Shown: in pieces, positions 15,779 to 24,518 of the stretch
Position numbering within the stretch: position 1 is the first letter of the stretch
How the letters are laid out: the number at the start of each line of letters is the position of its first letter
NCBI GenBank assembly: GCA_937140905.1
Contig: CAKZQO010000123.1
Span: 1 to 32,943 of the forward strand
Length of the DNA: 32,943 bases
Source of the DNA: an uncultured Spirochaeta sp.
GTDB taxonomy: Bacteria; Spirochaetota; Spirochaetia; DTKZ01
Direction: 5' to 3'
Notes under the pieces: model-generated
The model's input: only the letters and a program-made list of their open reading frames with translations
What the model was told of the DNA's origin: nothing
The model's database searches: none
Translations under genes and position numbers: made by a program

Positions 15779-16734
15779 AACGACTGATCTTTGGGTTGGA
15801 TGGAGGAGGCACGGGAAGCCGTCTTCGGATAGCGGATGAGAAGAATCAGGTACTCGTGGAACAAACAGGGGAAGGGGTGAATCCCCAGGCAGTGGGATAC
15901 CCGGTAGCGGTAGAGCGGATTGCGGGTTTATTTCGGAGAGGATTTCGAGTCCTGAAAGAAACATTGGGGTGGACGGTGGACATACGCGATTTTGAGGCAG
16001 GGTGTTTCGCCATTGCTGGCGGAGGAGTATTAGAGGAAGCACGGAAACTGGAAGAGAAGCTCAAAGGAGCGCTTGAGTTCCGATGTCCCTTAGTATTCGT
16101 TTCCGATGCCGAGGCGGCTCTAGTGGGAGGTCTCAAGAGTCTCGAGGGGATGATTCTCGTATCGGGTACAGGTTCTATCGCTTTGGCCCGTTTACGGGAC
16201 GGCACCGTGGTCCGCTCCGGTGGGTACGGTCACTTTTTAGGGGACGAGGGCTCTGCCTTCTGGATCGCCAAAGAAGCTGTTACTCGAAGCATTCGTTCCT
16301 GGGAAGGTCGGGATCTTCCCACAAAGATGCTTTCCGCGATCCTATCCTACTTTACGATTCAAACCCCCTACGATTTCATTCCCCTCTGGTACCAGCGCTT
16401 TGACAAAGCCCTAATCGCTGGAGCGGCGCAGATTGTGGAAGGATTCCGGGAACAAGGGGATCCCCTAGCATCAGAGATATTCCTACAGGCAGCGGAGGAG
16501 TTGGCTAAACTGGTAGAATCCGTGTTTCGGAGAACTGAGGGGAAGCTAGAAGTAAAGAAGCTCCTTCTCTGGGGCGGGCAATTGGAACACAATCTCTGGT
16601 TGTGGAGGGCGGTTACCCATCATCTTAGGGTACGGATCCCTGGCTTGGAGGTTTGCAAAGCGAAGGAGGATGCCGCCTACGGAGCCTGCCTTCTGGCTGC
16701 TCAGGTAGCTTTCCGTTCTCACCCTTTGGTCTAG
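15775..16734 (+). CDS. BadF/BadG-type amino-sugar kinase (GlcNAc/MurNAc kinase-like)
   Basis: FGLDGGGTGSRLRIAD phosphate motif, VFVSDAEAALVGG, MILVSGTGSIALA, GGYGHFLGDEGSAFWIAKEA; context murQ-rpiR. ATGA overlap with the regulator stop. Confidence 0.88.
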   Translation: MKRLIFGLDGGGTGSRLRIADEKNQVLVEQTGEGVNPQAVGYPVAVERIAGLFRRGFRVLKETLGWTVDIRDFEAGCFAIAGGGVLEEARKLEEKLKGALEFRCPLVFVSDAEAALVGGLKSLEGMILVSGTGSIALARLRDGTVVRSGGYGHFLGDEGSAFWIAKEAVTRSIRSWEGRDLPTKMLSAILSYFTIQTPYDFIPLWYQRFDKALIAGAAQIVEGFREQGDPLASEIFLQAAEELAKLVESVFRRTEGKLEVKKLLLWGGQLEHNLWLWRAVTHHLRVRIPGLEVCKAKEDAAYGACLLAAQVAFRSHPLV

Positions 16735-19700
16735 AAGGTTCTAAGAGAATCACCATCCCTAAAAGGACAAAGAGGGACCCGCCGGATCCCGCTACCACGA
16801 CAAGGGAAAGACTTGCAAGAGGTGTGGTCTGTACCAGAGCTTGCGATGGAAAAAATCCATGCTGGAATAGAAGAGGGATAATTCCCGCAATTGTCGTAAG
16901 GGTAGCGGTAAGCATGCTCCGAAAGGAACGACGAAACCTATCCAAAGGGGAAGAAACATCTACCCTGGCAGCGAGAGCGAAGGGGTTCGATGGATCGATA
17001 ACTTTCTTTCGAATAGGGAATACTAAAAGGGCGTTATTCACCCCGACGCCACCGGTAAGCAATAACCCGACGGCGCCTGAAAGGGAGAGGGGTATCTGGA
17101 AGAACCAGAGAGCCCACAGGGAAAAGGAAAGGAAAAGGGGGATCTGGAGGATCACGAGAAGGGGATAGGTTAATTCCTGATAGAAGGCTAGCAGAATCAA
17201 CAGCAATACGCAGAAGGAAAGCCCGAGAAGAAAGAGGTTCCGCTTTGAGTTTTGGAACGTTTCTTCCCATTCCTTTCCGATTTCTACCAGGACTCCCTCT
17301 GGAAACGGATACTCTCTGGCAAGCTTCCTAAGGGACTCTATGCGGGGGGTAGGATCTTCCAGGTCGCTTAGAATCGTGAAGCTAACACTCCTTCTCCGGT
17401 TGGTCCTATAGATCCGTCGGGGAGTATTCTTTTCTTCCATCGAGCTTACATCGGATAGCCGGACCCCTGTTCCCTGAGAACCAGGAATGGGAAGGGATAG
17501 TAGGTCGTTGGAATCTCGGATCCAGTTTTTAGGAAAGGAAATCCGAATGTCCGTTTCTCCATCAGGCGTGATGGATTTGTCGATCACGGGCTCGGAAAGG
17601 GAAGCGTAGAGGTAATCCCGAATCTCAGAGGGGGTAAGACCGAATAGGTTCGTTCTATGAGGATCCAGCAGGATCCGTTTCGATGGGAGAGGTTCCTTGA
17701 AGTGAAACACGATTCCTAAGGGCTCACTAATGCTCGCCCCATCTAAGGGTGAATATGGTTTCCCATCGCTACTGGCATAAGGTGGGGTTGGACTGAGTTT
17801 TCCCTGTAGGTATAGGGCGAAGGCTAAAGCCGTAGCCTGTAGGTCAAGGGTGTCCTGTCCAGTTAAAACTACCGCAATAGAACTTCCACCCCGGGAAGAA
17901 TCGGGAAGAAAGAGGAACCCCTGGGGAATCGTGCTAGCCTTCTGGCGGATTACCTGCAACAGTTCCGCTCGTTTATTTTGCGGAGAAAATCCGAAAAAAC
18001 CTTTAGGATCCCTTCCTCCCGTTTGATCCTTCCCGTCTATAGAAAGGTGGAGGGAAAAAGTAGCTCGTTCCCGTTCGTACTTGACCCGAACTTGATCCAC
18101 TCCCGGATAGCGGGATAAGAACCCTTCTAGGGGTTCACTACGAAAAACTACTTGTTCCAAAGGTACACCGCTCTCGAATTCGAGGAGGAAATCCAGTTGG
18201 GTTAGGTCATTCAGTTTTTCTTCGCCCTTGGGTAACAGAAAGAGAAAGGTAATTCCTCCTCCAAGGAGGAATAGGAAGGTAACAAGGATGGAGAGCCGGA
18301 TGGGAACATTATGGTTAAAGACGAATTGGCGAAGGGGGGAAATGCGGGATTGAAAGGATGACGTTGGGGAGCGGCTCCTGTGGGTAAGGAACACTGGCAA
18401 GAAAACGAGGGTATAGAGGAGGGAAGCTCCTAGTTGGGCGGAAAGGGTGAATGCCAAGGGTTCAAATTGGATCCGGCTACCAGAAGACGCAAAGATTAGG
18501 GGAAGGAACACTCCAATGGTCGTCAGAGTAGAAAGAAGGATCGGGTCTTTTACTTCCAGAAGAACTTTCTTTAGGGAACCATCACCCCGTTCGAGGAATC
18601 GATCCGTCAGAATCTCCCCAGAATCGATCACGAGGCCCGCTCCAACCGTGAGGGCCGAGATAGATACCACATCGAGGGTTTTCCCAAGGAGGTGTAACAC
18701 AGTCAACGCAGAGAACGTGGAAAAGGGAATGGCAAGGGAGACGAGGAAAGAGGGAAGGAGAGCTTTCAGGAAGATTCCGGTAAGGATTACTACACAAATC
18801 ACCCCAATCCCCAGTGCCCAGAATAACTCTTCCAGAGCAGACCGAATCTTCGCCCCTCGATCGTATAGGATCGAATTCCCAGGGATGGATCTACATAAGA
18901 GGTTCAACTGCTCGGATACCTGAAGGGGATTCCCATCCCCCGAAAGTCGAAGGTACAACACCAGGAGTTCTGCTCCGTTCACCCGGGCCCTTCGTTCTTG
19001 AGGGACCTGTTGTTTCATTACCTCGGCTACATCCTTCACGGTCAGAAAACTCCGAAGGGGAACCTGTTCGATCTCCTTTGGATCCATGAGGAGGCGATGA
19101 AGCTTCATGGGAAGACTAGAGGAAGTGCCAAACCCACCACTCACATTCCAAGCTCGGACAACCTCACCGATCCTAAAAGGGACAATCCGGGCAGAAAGCC
19201 CTCTGTCTGGGATCCATCGAATCACCGTCTCCTCCTTCGTCCCTCCTCCCACCTCCACCTCTCCTACTCCCTCTACCGCCTGGAACCTTCGTTTCAGTTC
19301 CTCCTCCGATACATCCGGTCTTATGGGAAAGGCAGCGATGAACACGGGATCGTTTCGGGGATCGCTACGAAGGATCAGGGGACGTTGGACAGCAGGGGGA
19401 AACTGAATGTACAACCGATCCACCACTTCCCGGGTTTCCAGGTACGCGTCCTCCAGGTTGGACTTTTCCGATAGGATTAAGTGGATACGGCTCTGCCCTG
19501 GTTCGGTGAGAGAGAAGACCTCTTCCACTCCCTGAATCTCAGAGAGGGCGTTTTCCAGGGGAACCGTGATGATCCTTTCTATTTCCCGTTCAAATGCTCC
19601 CCTGTACTCGACCAAGACCTGTAAGGAAAGCTTGCCTACACCCGGAAGGTAGGATAAGGGTATCCTGATTCCTATCAATACTACTGAAGCGAACAAAAGG

Positions 19701-19774
19701 AAAAAGAGAAAGACAAACCGTAGGAAATGGGTTTCTGTAGTTTTTTCATGACAAGGACCGATGGGTTTTTTCAT
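16625..19774 (-). CDS. RND family efflux permease, divergent subunit
   Basis: 1049 aa with RND layout: IPLSYLPGVGKLSLQVLVEYRGAFEREIERIITVPLENALSEIQGVEEV, two large periplasmic loops, GGVGVNNALLVF in the C-terminal half; TM4 motif degenerate (VGAGLVIDSGEILTDRF). Confidence 0.88.
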   Translation of the reverse strand: MKKPIGPCHEKTTETHFLRFVFLFFLLFASVVLIGIRIPLSYLPGVGKLSLQVLVEYRGAFEREIERIITVPLENALSEIQGVEEVFSLTEPGQSRIHLILSEKSNLEDAYLETREVVDRLYIQFPPAVQRPLILRSDPRNDPVFIAAFPIRPDVSEEELKRRFQAVEGVGEVEVGGGTKEETVIRWIPDRGLSARIVPFRIGEVVRAWNVSGGFGTSSSLPMKLHRLLMDPKEIEQVPLRSFLTVKDVAEVMKQQVPQERRARVNGAELLVLYLRLSGDGNPLQVSEQLNLLCRSIPGNSILYDRGAKIRSALEELFWALGIGVICVVILTGIFLKALLPSFLVSLAIPFSTFSALTVLHLLGKTLDVVSISALTVGAGLVIDSGEILTDRFLERGDGSLKKVLLEVKDPILLSTLTTIGVFLPLIFASSGSRIQFEPLAFTLSAQLGASLLYTLVFLPVFLTHRSRSPTSSFQSRISPLRQFVFNHNVPIRLSILVTFLFLLGGGITFLFLLPKGEEKLNDLTQLDFLLEFESGVPLEQVVFRSEPLEGFLSRYPGVDQVRVKYERERATFSLHLSIDGKDQTGGRDPKGFFGFSPQNKRAELLQVIRQKASTIPQGFLFLPDSSRGGSSIAVVLTGQDTLDLQATALAFALYLQGKLSPTPPYASSDGKPYSPLDGASISEPLGIVFHFKEPLPSKRILLDPHRTNLFGLTPSEIRDYLYASLSEPVIDKSITPDGETDIRISFPKNWIRDSNDLLSLPIPGSQGTGVRLSDVSSMEEKNTPRRIYRTNRRRSVSFTILSDLEDPTPRIESLRKLAREYPFPEGVLVEIGKEWEETFQNSKRNLFLLGLSFCVLLLILLAFYQELTYPLLVILQIPLFLSFSLWALWFFQIPLSLSGAVGLLLTGGVGVNNALLVFPIRKKVIDPSNPFALAARVDVSSPLDRFRRSFRSMLTATLTTIAGIIPLLFQHGFFPSQALVQTTPLASLSLVVVAGSGGSLFVLLGMVILLEPSRPKGENGKLPEQPEGRLRRRHPPSLCKPPSQGSVP

Positions 19775-22700
19775 GCAGGATGTCCCCTGCGGTAGAAGAT
19801 CCGATAGAGTCCGGGGTATACCGCGAGGATCCCGAAAGTACCTAGACCCAACCCTCCTCCCAAGGCAATGGCTGTGTGGGCTTGTGGACTCCCCCTTCCA
19901 CCCAAAAGGAGAGGGAGGAGGGCCACGAGGCTCGTGTTAACTGTTGCCAAGAGGGGCCTGAGGTGAGTGATGGTTTCCTCGATGACTCCTTTCCCATCCT
20001 TTCCTCGATAGGCCGAGGTGAGCAGAATGGTGCCGTTTATGATAGTACCTAGGAGAACGAGGATACCTAGGAAGGAGTTGAGGTTCAGGCTGAATCCAAA
20101 GAGGTATAGACAGAGGAAGCTAGAAGCAATCGATAGGGGGAAAGAAACTAGGAGGAGAATTGGGAGTCCAAAGGACTCGAATTGAGCCCCTAAAACGAGG
20201 TACATGAGAAGGAGGGCAGTACCGAACACCTGTAGCATATGGATCCCTTGTTCGGTTATCGCTGAACGGGACAATAGCACTGTGGTGAACCCGTCGCTAG
20301 AAGGGTAGATGCGATAGGTGAGGGAATCCAAGACGGTTTCCAGTTCCTTCTTTTGCCCCTCCTTAGGATAGAAGGTCCAAGTGACCGATGGCTTACGGTC
20401 GGCCCGGTGCAATTCTGGGTAAGTGAACCCGGCTCGTAAGGTCCCTACCATTCCCGTATTGATCACGCCCCCTGAAAGGGGCAAGGGAACGCTTAATACG
20501 GATCCAGATTCTTCCCGTGCGGGTTCCTCCCGCCCTAGACGGAGGCGAAGATCGACATCTTCCCCCTGCAGGGGGAGGCTCGACACGATCGTTCCCCGAA
20601 GGGAGAGACTGAGGGTGTCTAGAATGTACCGCGGAGTAATTCCATGGTAAGTGGCAAGATCTTCTTTTATATCGAACGATTTTTGGGGTAGGCTTTTTTG
20701 GGTGTCTGAAACTGAGGAAACGATACGAGAAGAGACACCCTCCTGATGGAAAAGGTTTCCCATGACAAGTAGGAGATCTTCCCGCTGGGAGCCCTGAGCA
20801 CGGAACTGGATTGTGTCAGTCGCACCTAACAGTCTAGAAGTTCCATCCGCAGGCACCTCTACTCGGTATTCGATTCCTCCTATTTCGGATAACTGGCTTT
20901 CCAGGTCCTTCCGGATTCGCGCGGACTCGTTCTCTTCGAATTGAACGGCTATGCGCACTGTCCAGGGGTTTCGATCCGGTGCACCTTTGTCTTTGAGGGA
21001 TCTAGTTTCATACCCCGCTTCGGCGAATACTTTCCTTACCCCCGTTAAAGAAAGGATTTTCTTTTCCAGGGATAGGACTTCCCGGGAACTGACCTCTAGG
21101 GAAGTCCCTGGAGGGTAACTCAAGGTAAGGGTCAAGGTTTCCGGGGTCTCCTCGGGTAACAAGCGCTTGGGAAGGAAAAAGAAAGCTAAGCATCCTACAC
21201 CAATGAGAAGGATACTCGAACCCAGGGGAATGGCGGGATGCCGAAAGGAGTAGAGAAGGTAGGATCGGTAGAACTCTTGGGTTCTACGAATGCCCGTTCT
21301 TTGTAGACCCTCGCCTTTCCGAACCAAAGGGGCGCTAGGGAAGGTGTCACCCTTAGGATCTTTTAAACATCTTGTCCGGGAAAAGAGGAGATACAATGGG
21401 GGCGTAAAAAATAAAGAGGTTCCAAGGGAAAAAATAAGTAAGACAGAGATGGTAAGGGCCAGGTCCTTAAACAAGGCACCCAGTACTCCGGGGATGAGGG
21501 CGAGGGGAAGGAACACCAGTACCGTGGTGACGGTGGAGGAAAAAAGAGAAGGGAACACCTCTGTCACAGATCGACAGATTTCTCGAAGCTCCCTAGCCGC
21601 TTTACGGTGAAGGGTTTCCAGTACCACAATACTGTTATCCACGATCATTCCGATCCCTAAAGCGATGCCGGAAAGGGACACAGTATTCAGACTGATCTGG
21701 GTAAGATACATGTAGAAGAAAACTCCCAGAGTGGAAAGGGGAATGGAGAAGGATATAATGAGAGGGGAGGTGAGGTTCCTAAAGGTGAGGGTAAGAACCA
21801 GGAATACTGCCAATACCCCCATTCCAATGGAACCGATTAGGCTTTGGAGGGAAGAGAGGATCCTTCGAGTAGGGTTTTGTACCACTCCGATACGGAACTC
21901 CCGTTGAAATAGGGTATTGAGATAGGGAAGACTTTCTGCTACTTCCTTTGCCGTGCGGAGACTACTGGCATCGGGAGTCTTGTGGAGAAAAATCCCAATG
22001 GCTTCCTCGCCATTCCAATGGAAGAAGGAAGTCCTCTCCTTTTCCCTCAGGGATATTTCTGCCACATCCTGAAGTTTCTGGGTCGCTAAACCCGTTGCGG
22101 AATGGTTCCGGATTCCTGACGCTTTATGCGGGTCGAGGCCGGAGCTAAATCTGAAGCTATCTCTCGAACCCGAACCAAGGGTTGATCCCGAACCTTTCCC
22201 GCTTCCAATGCTAATGGTTGACAAAGTCTCTACCGAATCCACTCCCGTATCAGCCTCCACGAGGTACTCCCGCTCTCCCTCGGTAAGAATTCCAAGGGAA
22301 GCTTGGAACACGTTGGCTTTTATCGTTTCCGCTAATTCCTCTAGGGATATAGTTCCTGCTTGTATGGGTCCCTCCTTTCCCTCCACGAGCACTTCAGGCT
22401 CTGAAGTCCCAACCATGCGAAGGGAAGAAATTCCTCCAATCCGGAGGAGCCGAGTAGAAAGCTCCTTACGAACCAGGGGAGTTATATCTTTCCGGGTGTG
22501 TCCTGATCGAGGAATTACGCCAAGAACCAGAACAGGGTCCGCATTGAGGTCTTCCGTGTAAACCAGTGGTTTGCGGATTCCATAGGGAAGGTAGGGGTAG
22601 GTGCTGTCGATCTTTTCTCGGATATCCACCGTAATAGTCCGAAGGTCTATCTTCCAATCGAAGCGGAGGGAAATGGTGGAAATCCCTTCTTTGGTAACGG

Positions 22701-23049
22701 CCTCCATCCCTCGTACTCCTTTCACGGCCGAAAGCCCGTTTTCCAGAGGGATGGTCACGAGGCGTTCCACTTCGGTCGCTGGAAATCCAGGATACTCGGT
22801 TACCACATGGACAACAGGAATAGGGAGAGTGGGCATGTACTCGATCTTTAAATATAGGAAGGACACCGAACCTAGAAGGAGAATGGCTAAGGCAAACATG
22901 AGGGCAGTGAAAGGTCTCACCACCACAGATTCAACCATCCGGTATAGGAAAGAATCTGGACAGGAGCTTTTTGCGGATGGGTTAGAGAGTTTTTTTCGTG
23001 GAGCGTTTTTCGAGTTGCCGGTCGAGGGCTCTCTAGAAGGTTTTCCCAT
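19771..23049 (-). CDS. RND family efflux permease (AcrB/HAE1-like)
   Basis: PFTALMFALAILLLGSVSFLYLKIEYMPTLPIPVVHVVTEYPGFPATEVERLVTIPLENGLSAVKGV and canonical TM4 IALGIGMIVDNSIVVLE. Start set at MGKPSREP (23049) with GAGG just upstream. Confidence 0.93.
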   Translation of the reverse strand: MGKPSREPSTGNSKNAPRKKLSNPSAKSSCPDSFLYRMVESVVVRPFTALMFALAILLLGSVSFLYLKIEYMPTLPIPVVHVVTEYPGFPATEVERLVTIPLENGLSAVKGVRGMEAVTKEGISTISLRFDWKIDLRTITVDIREKIDSTYPYLPYGIRKPLVYTEDLNADPVLVLGVIPRSGHTRKDITPLVRKELSTRLLRIGGISSLRMVGTSEPEVLVEGKEGPIQAGTISLEELAETIKANVFQASLGILTEGEREYLVEADTGVDSVETLSTISIGSGKGSGSTLGSGSRDSFRFSSGLDPHKASGIRNHSATGLATQKLQDVAEISLREKERTSFFHWNGEEAIGIFLHKTPDASSLRTAKEVAESLPYLNTLFQREFRIGVVQNPTRRILSSLQSLIGSIGMGVLAVFLVLTLTFRNLTSPLIISFSIPLSTLGVFFYMYLTQISLNTVSLSGIALGIGMIVDNSIVVLETLHRKAARELREICRSVTEVFPSLFSSTVTTVLVFLPLALIPGVLGALFKDLALTISVLLIFSLGTSLFFTPPLYLLFSRTRCLKDPKGDTFPSAPLVRKGEGLQRTGIRRTQEFYRSYLLYSFRHPAIPLGSSILLIGVGCLAFFFLPKRLLPEETPETLTLTLSYPPGTSLEVSSREVLSLEKKILSLTGVRKVFAEAGYETRSLKDKGAPDRNPWTVRIAVQFEENESARIRKDLESQLSEIGGIEYRVEVPADGTSRLLGATDTIQFRAQGSQREDLLLVMGNLFHQEGVSSRIVSSVSDTQKSLPQKSFDIKEDLATYHGITPRYILDTLSLSLRGTIVSSLPLQGEDVDLRLRLGREEPAREESGSVLSVPLPLSGGVINTGMVGTLRAGFTYPELHRADRKPSVTWTFYPKEGQKKELETVLDSLTYRIYPSSDGFTTVLLSRSAITEQGIHMLQVFGTALLLMYLVLGAQFESFGLPILLLVSFPLSIASSFLCLYLFGFSLNLNSFLGILVLLGTIINGTILLTSAYRGKDGKGVIEETITHLRPLLATVNTSLVALLPLLLGGRGSPQAHTAIALGGGLGLGTFGILAVYPGLYRIFYRRGHPA

Positions 23050-23057
23050 GGAACCTC

Positions 23058-24518
23058 CTACTGTTTGTTCACGATCAGGGTGTAGGGATTGGAAAGGTGG
23101 TTCCCTAAATCGTCCTGTAATTCCTTCCGGAGGGTGAAGGTAACTGTGCCTGAAGTGAATACGGGAATGATGCGGCAGTACACCCGAAGCACCTGTACCT
23201 TTAGATAGGTATCCCCCACCTGTAAGGGGGGAAGGGTCTGGGGGGGAGGAGAGGTGGGGTTTTCCTCTACCCAAAGAAGGCGAAAATCCAAACATCCATT
23301 CCCCGCTTCTAAAGAGAAGGAGGAAAGGAAGGAGCTGGTGACAAGGGATGCGTTTGGCGAAAGGGAGACGTACACATCAAAGGCGGCATGATCCGAATCG
23401 ATGAAGGTATAGTTATGACAGAACAGAAGTTCCTCATGGAGAGGGGTGGGGGCAGTGGTGTCGGGGATGTAGATAATTTGTCTTACCTCGGGTGGGATCG
23501 AAAGAGGTCCGTTCACCCGAAACCGGAAAGTGGAAGAGAGGATTTTCAACTCGTATACGGTGTTCCAGGAAAGAGGCTCTGAAAAGGAAAGGATTAGTTC
23601 GTCCCCGGCACTATTCCAATCCGTTCGATAGGCTGTAGTGGGATAGAAGAGAAGAATCGAATCCCGAGTTTCTGGGTCTATGGGAGAGGCGAATCGGATC
23701 CGGAAGGATTCGTTCTTTTCGATCCGAAGGGAAGGCTCCACGTAGGTCCCTGGTGGAGTTGGGGTAAGGGGAGTTCCATGGGAAAGACAAGTGATGGAAA
23801 GAAGCTTCGATTCAGATTTAGGAACCTGGAAGGAGAACCGGTAATCCTCCACTAGGCAATTTCCCGAAGCATCACAGACATCTTTTCTGAGGGTTACCTG
23901 GTAGGTTTCCCCCTGCCTGTAAGGTTCCATCGGTGTCCATACGAAAGAATCGGAGTTGTCGCTAAAGGAAAAGACCCCTGGTACAGAGGGGGTTAGGGTG
24001 AAACCCCGAAGGATGGACTCCCTCTCAATCGGTTCTGAAAAGGTGAACCTGATAGGTTGGAGAGGATCGGTAACCATTGCATTGGAACTCGGCGATGCAG
24101 TCAATACTTTGGGAGGAACCGTCTCTTCTTTTGTGTGAAAGGTGTGATGGAACTCTTCCAGTAAGGAGTTTCCCCACTTGTCTTCGGCGATAGTTGAAAC
24201 GGATAGAATGTAGGTCTCCTTGTCGTTCAGAGGGGACAAAGGAACGAAAACGAGGGTTCGATCCCCATCCTCCCAGTGGAAGGTCCCTGCCAGGGGTGTG
24301 GTATTCGCTTTTAAGGAAAAGGCCTCCTCGGTATTTTGGGGTTCCATAGCAGTAGAGAAGCGAAGGAGGATCTCCGAAACCTCTGATGCTTTGATGTAGG
24401 GGCGGTCTGGAAAGTAGGAGAGGATCTTAGGAGGTTCCATTCTTTGGAACTCCCTGGCAAAGGAGCAGGCGAACAAAAGAAGGACCAGGATGAAGAAGGG
24501 TAGACAATGGAGACGCAC
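23058..24518 (-). CDS. Lipoprotein with SbsA-type Ig-like (Big_5-like) domains, paralogue 2
   Basis: From GTG at 24518: MRLHCLPFFILVLLLFACSFA lipobox; repeated modules ...IRFTFSEPIERESILRGFTLTPSVPGVFSFSDNSDSFVWTPMEPYRQGETYQVTL.... Confidence 0.8.
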   Translation of the reverse strand: MRLHCLPFFILVLLLFACSFAREFQRMEPPKILSYFPDRPYIKASEVSEILLRFSTAMEPQNTEEAFSLKANTTPLAGTFHWEDGDRTLVFVPLSPLNDKETYILSVSTIAEDKWGNSLLEEFHHTFHTKEETVPPKVLTASPSSNAMVTDPLQPIRFTFSEPIERESILRGFTLTPSVPGVFSFSDNSDSFVWTPMEPYRQGETYQVTLRKDVCDASGNCLVEDYRFSFQVPKSESKLLSITCLSHGTPLTPTPPGTYVEPSLRIEKNESFRIRFASPIDPETRDSILLFYPTTAYRTDWNSAGDELILSFSEPLSWNTVYELKILSSTFRFRVNGPLSIPPEVRQIIYIPDTTAPTPLHEELLFCHNYTFIDSDHAAFDVYVSLSPNASLVTSSFLSSFSLEAGNGCLDFRLLWVEENPTSPPPQTLPPLQVGDTYLKVQVLRVYCRIIPVFTSGTVTFTLRKELQDDLGNHLSNPYTLIVNKQ

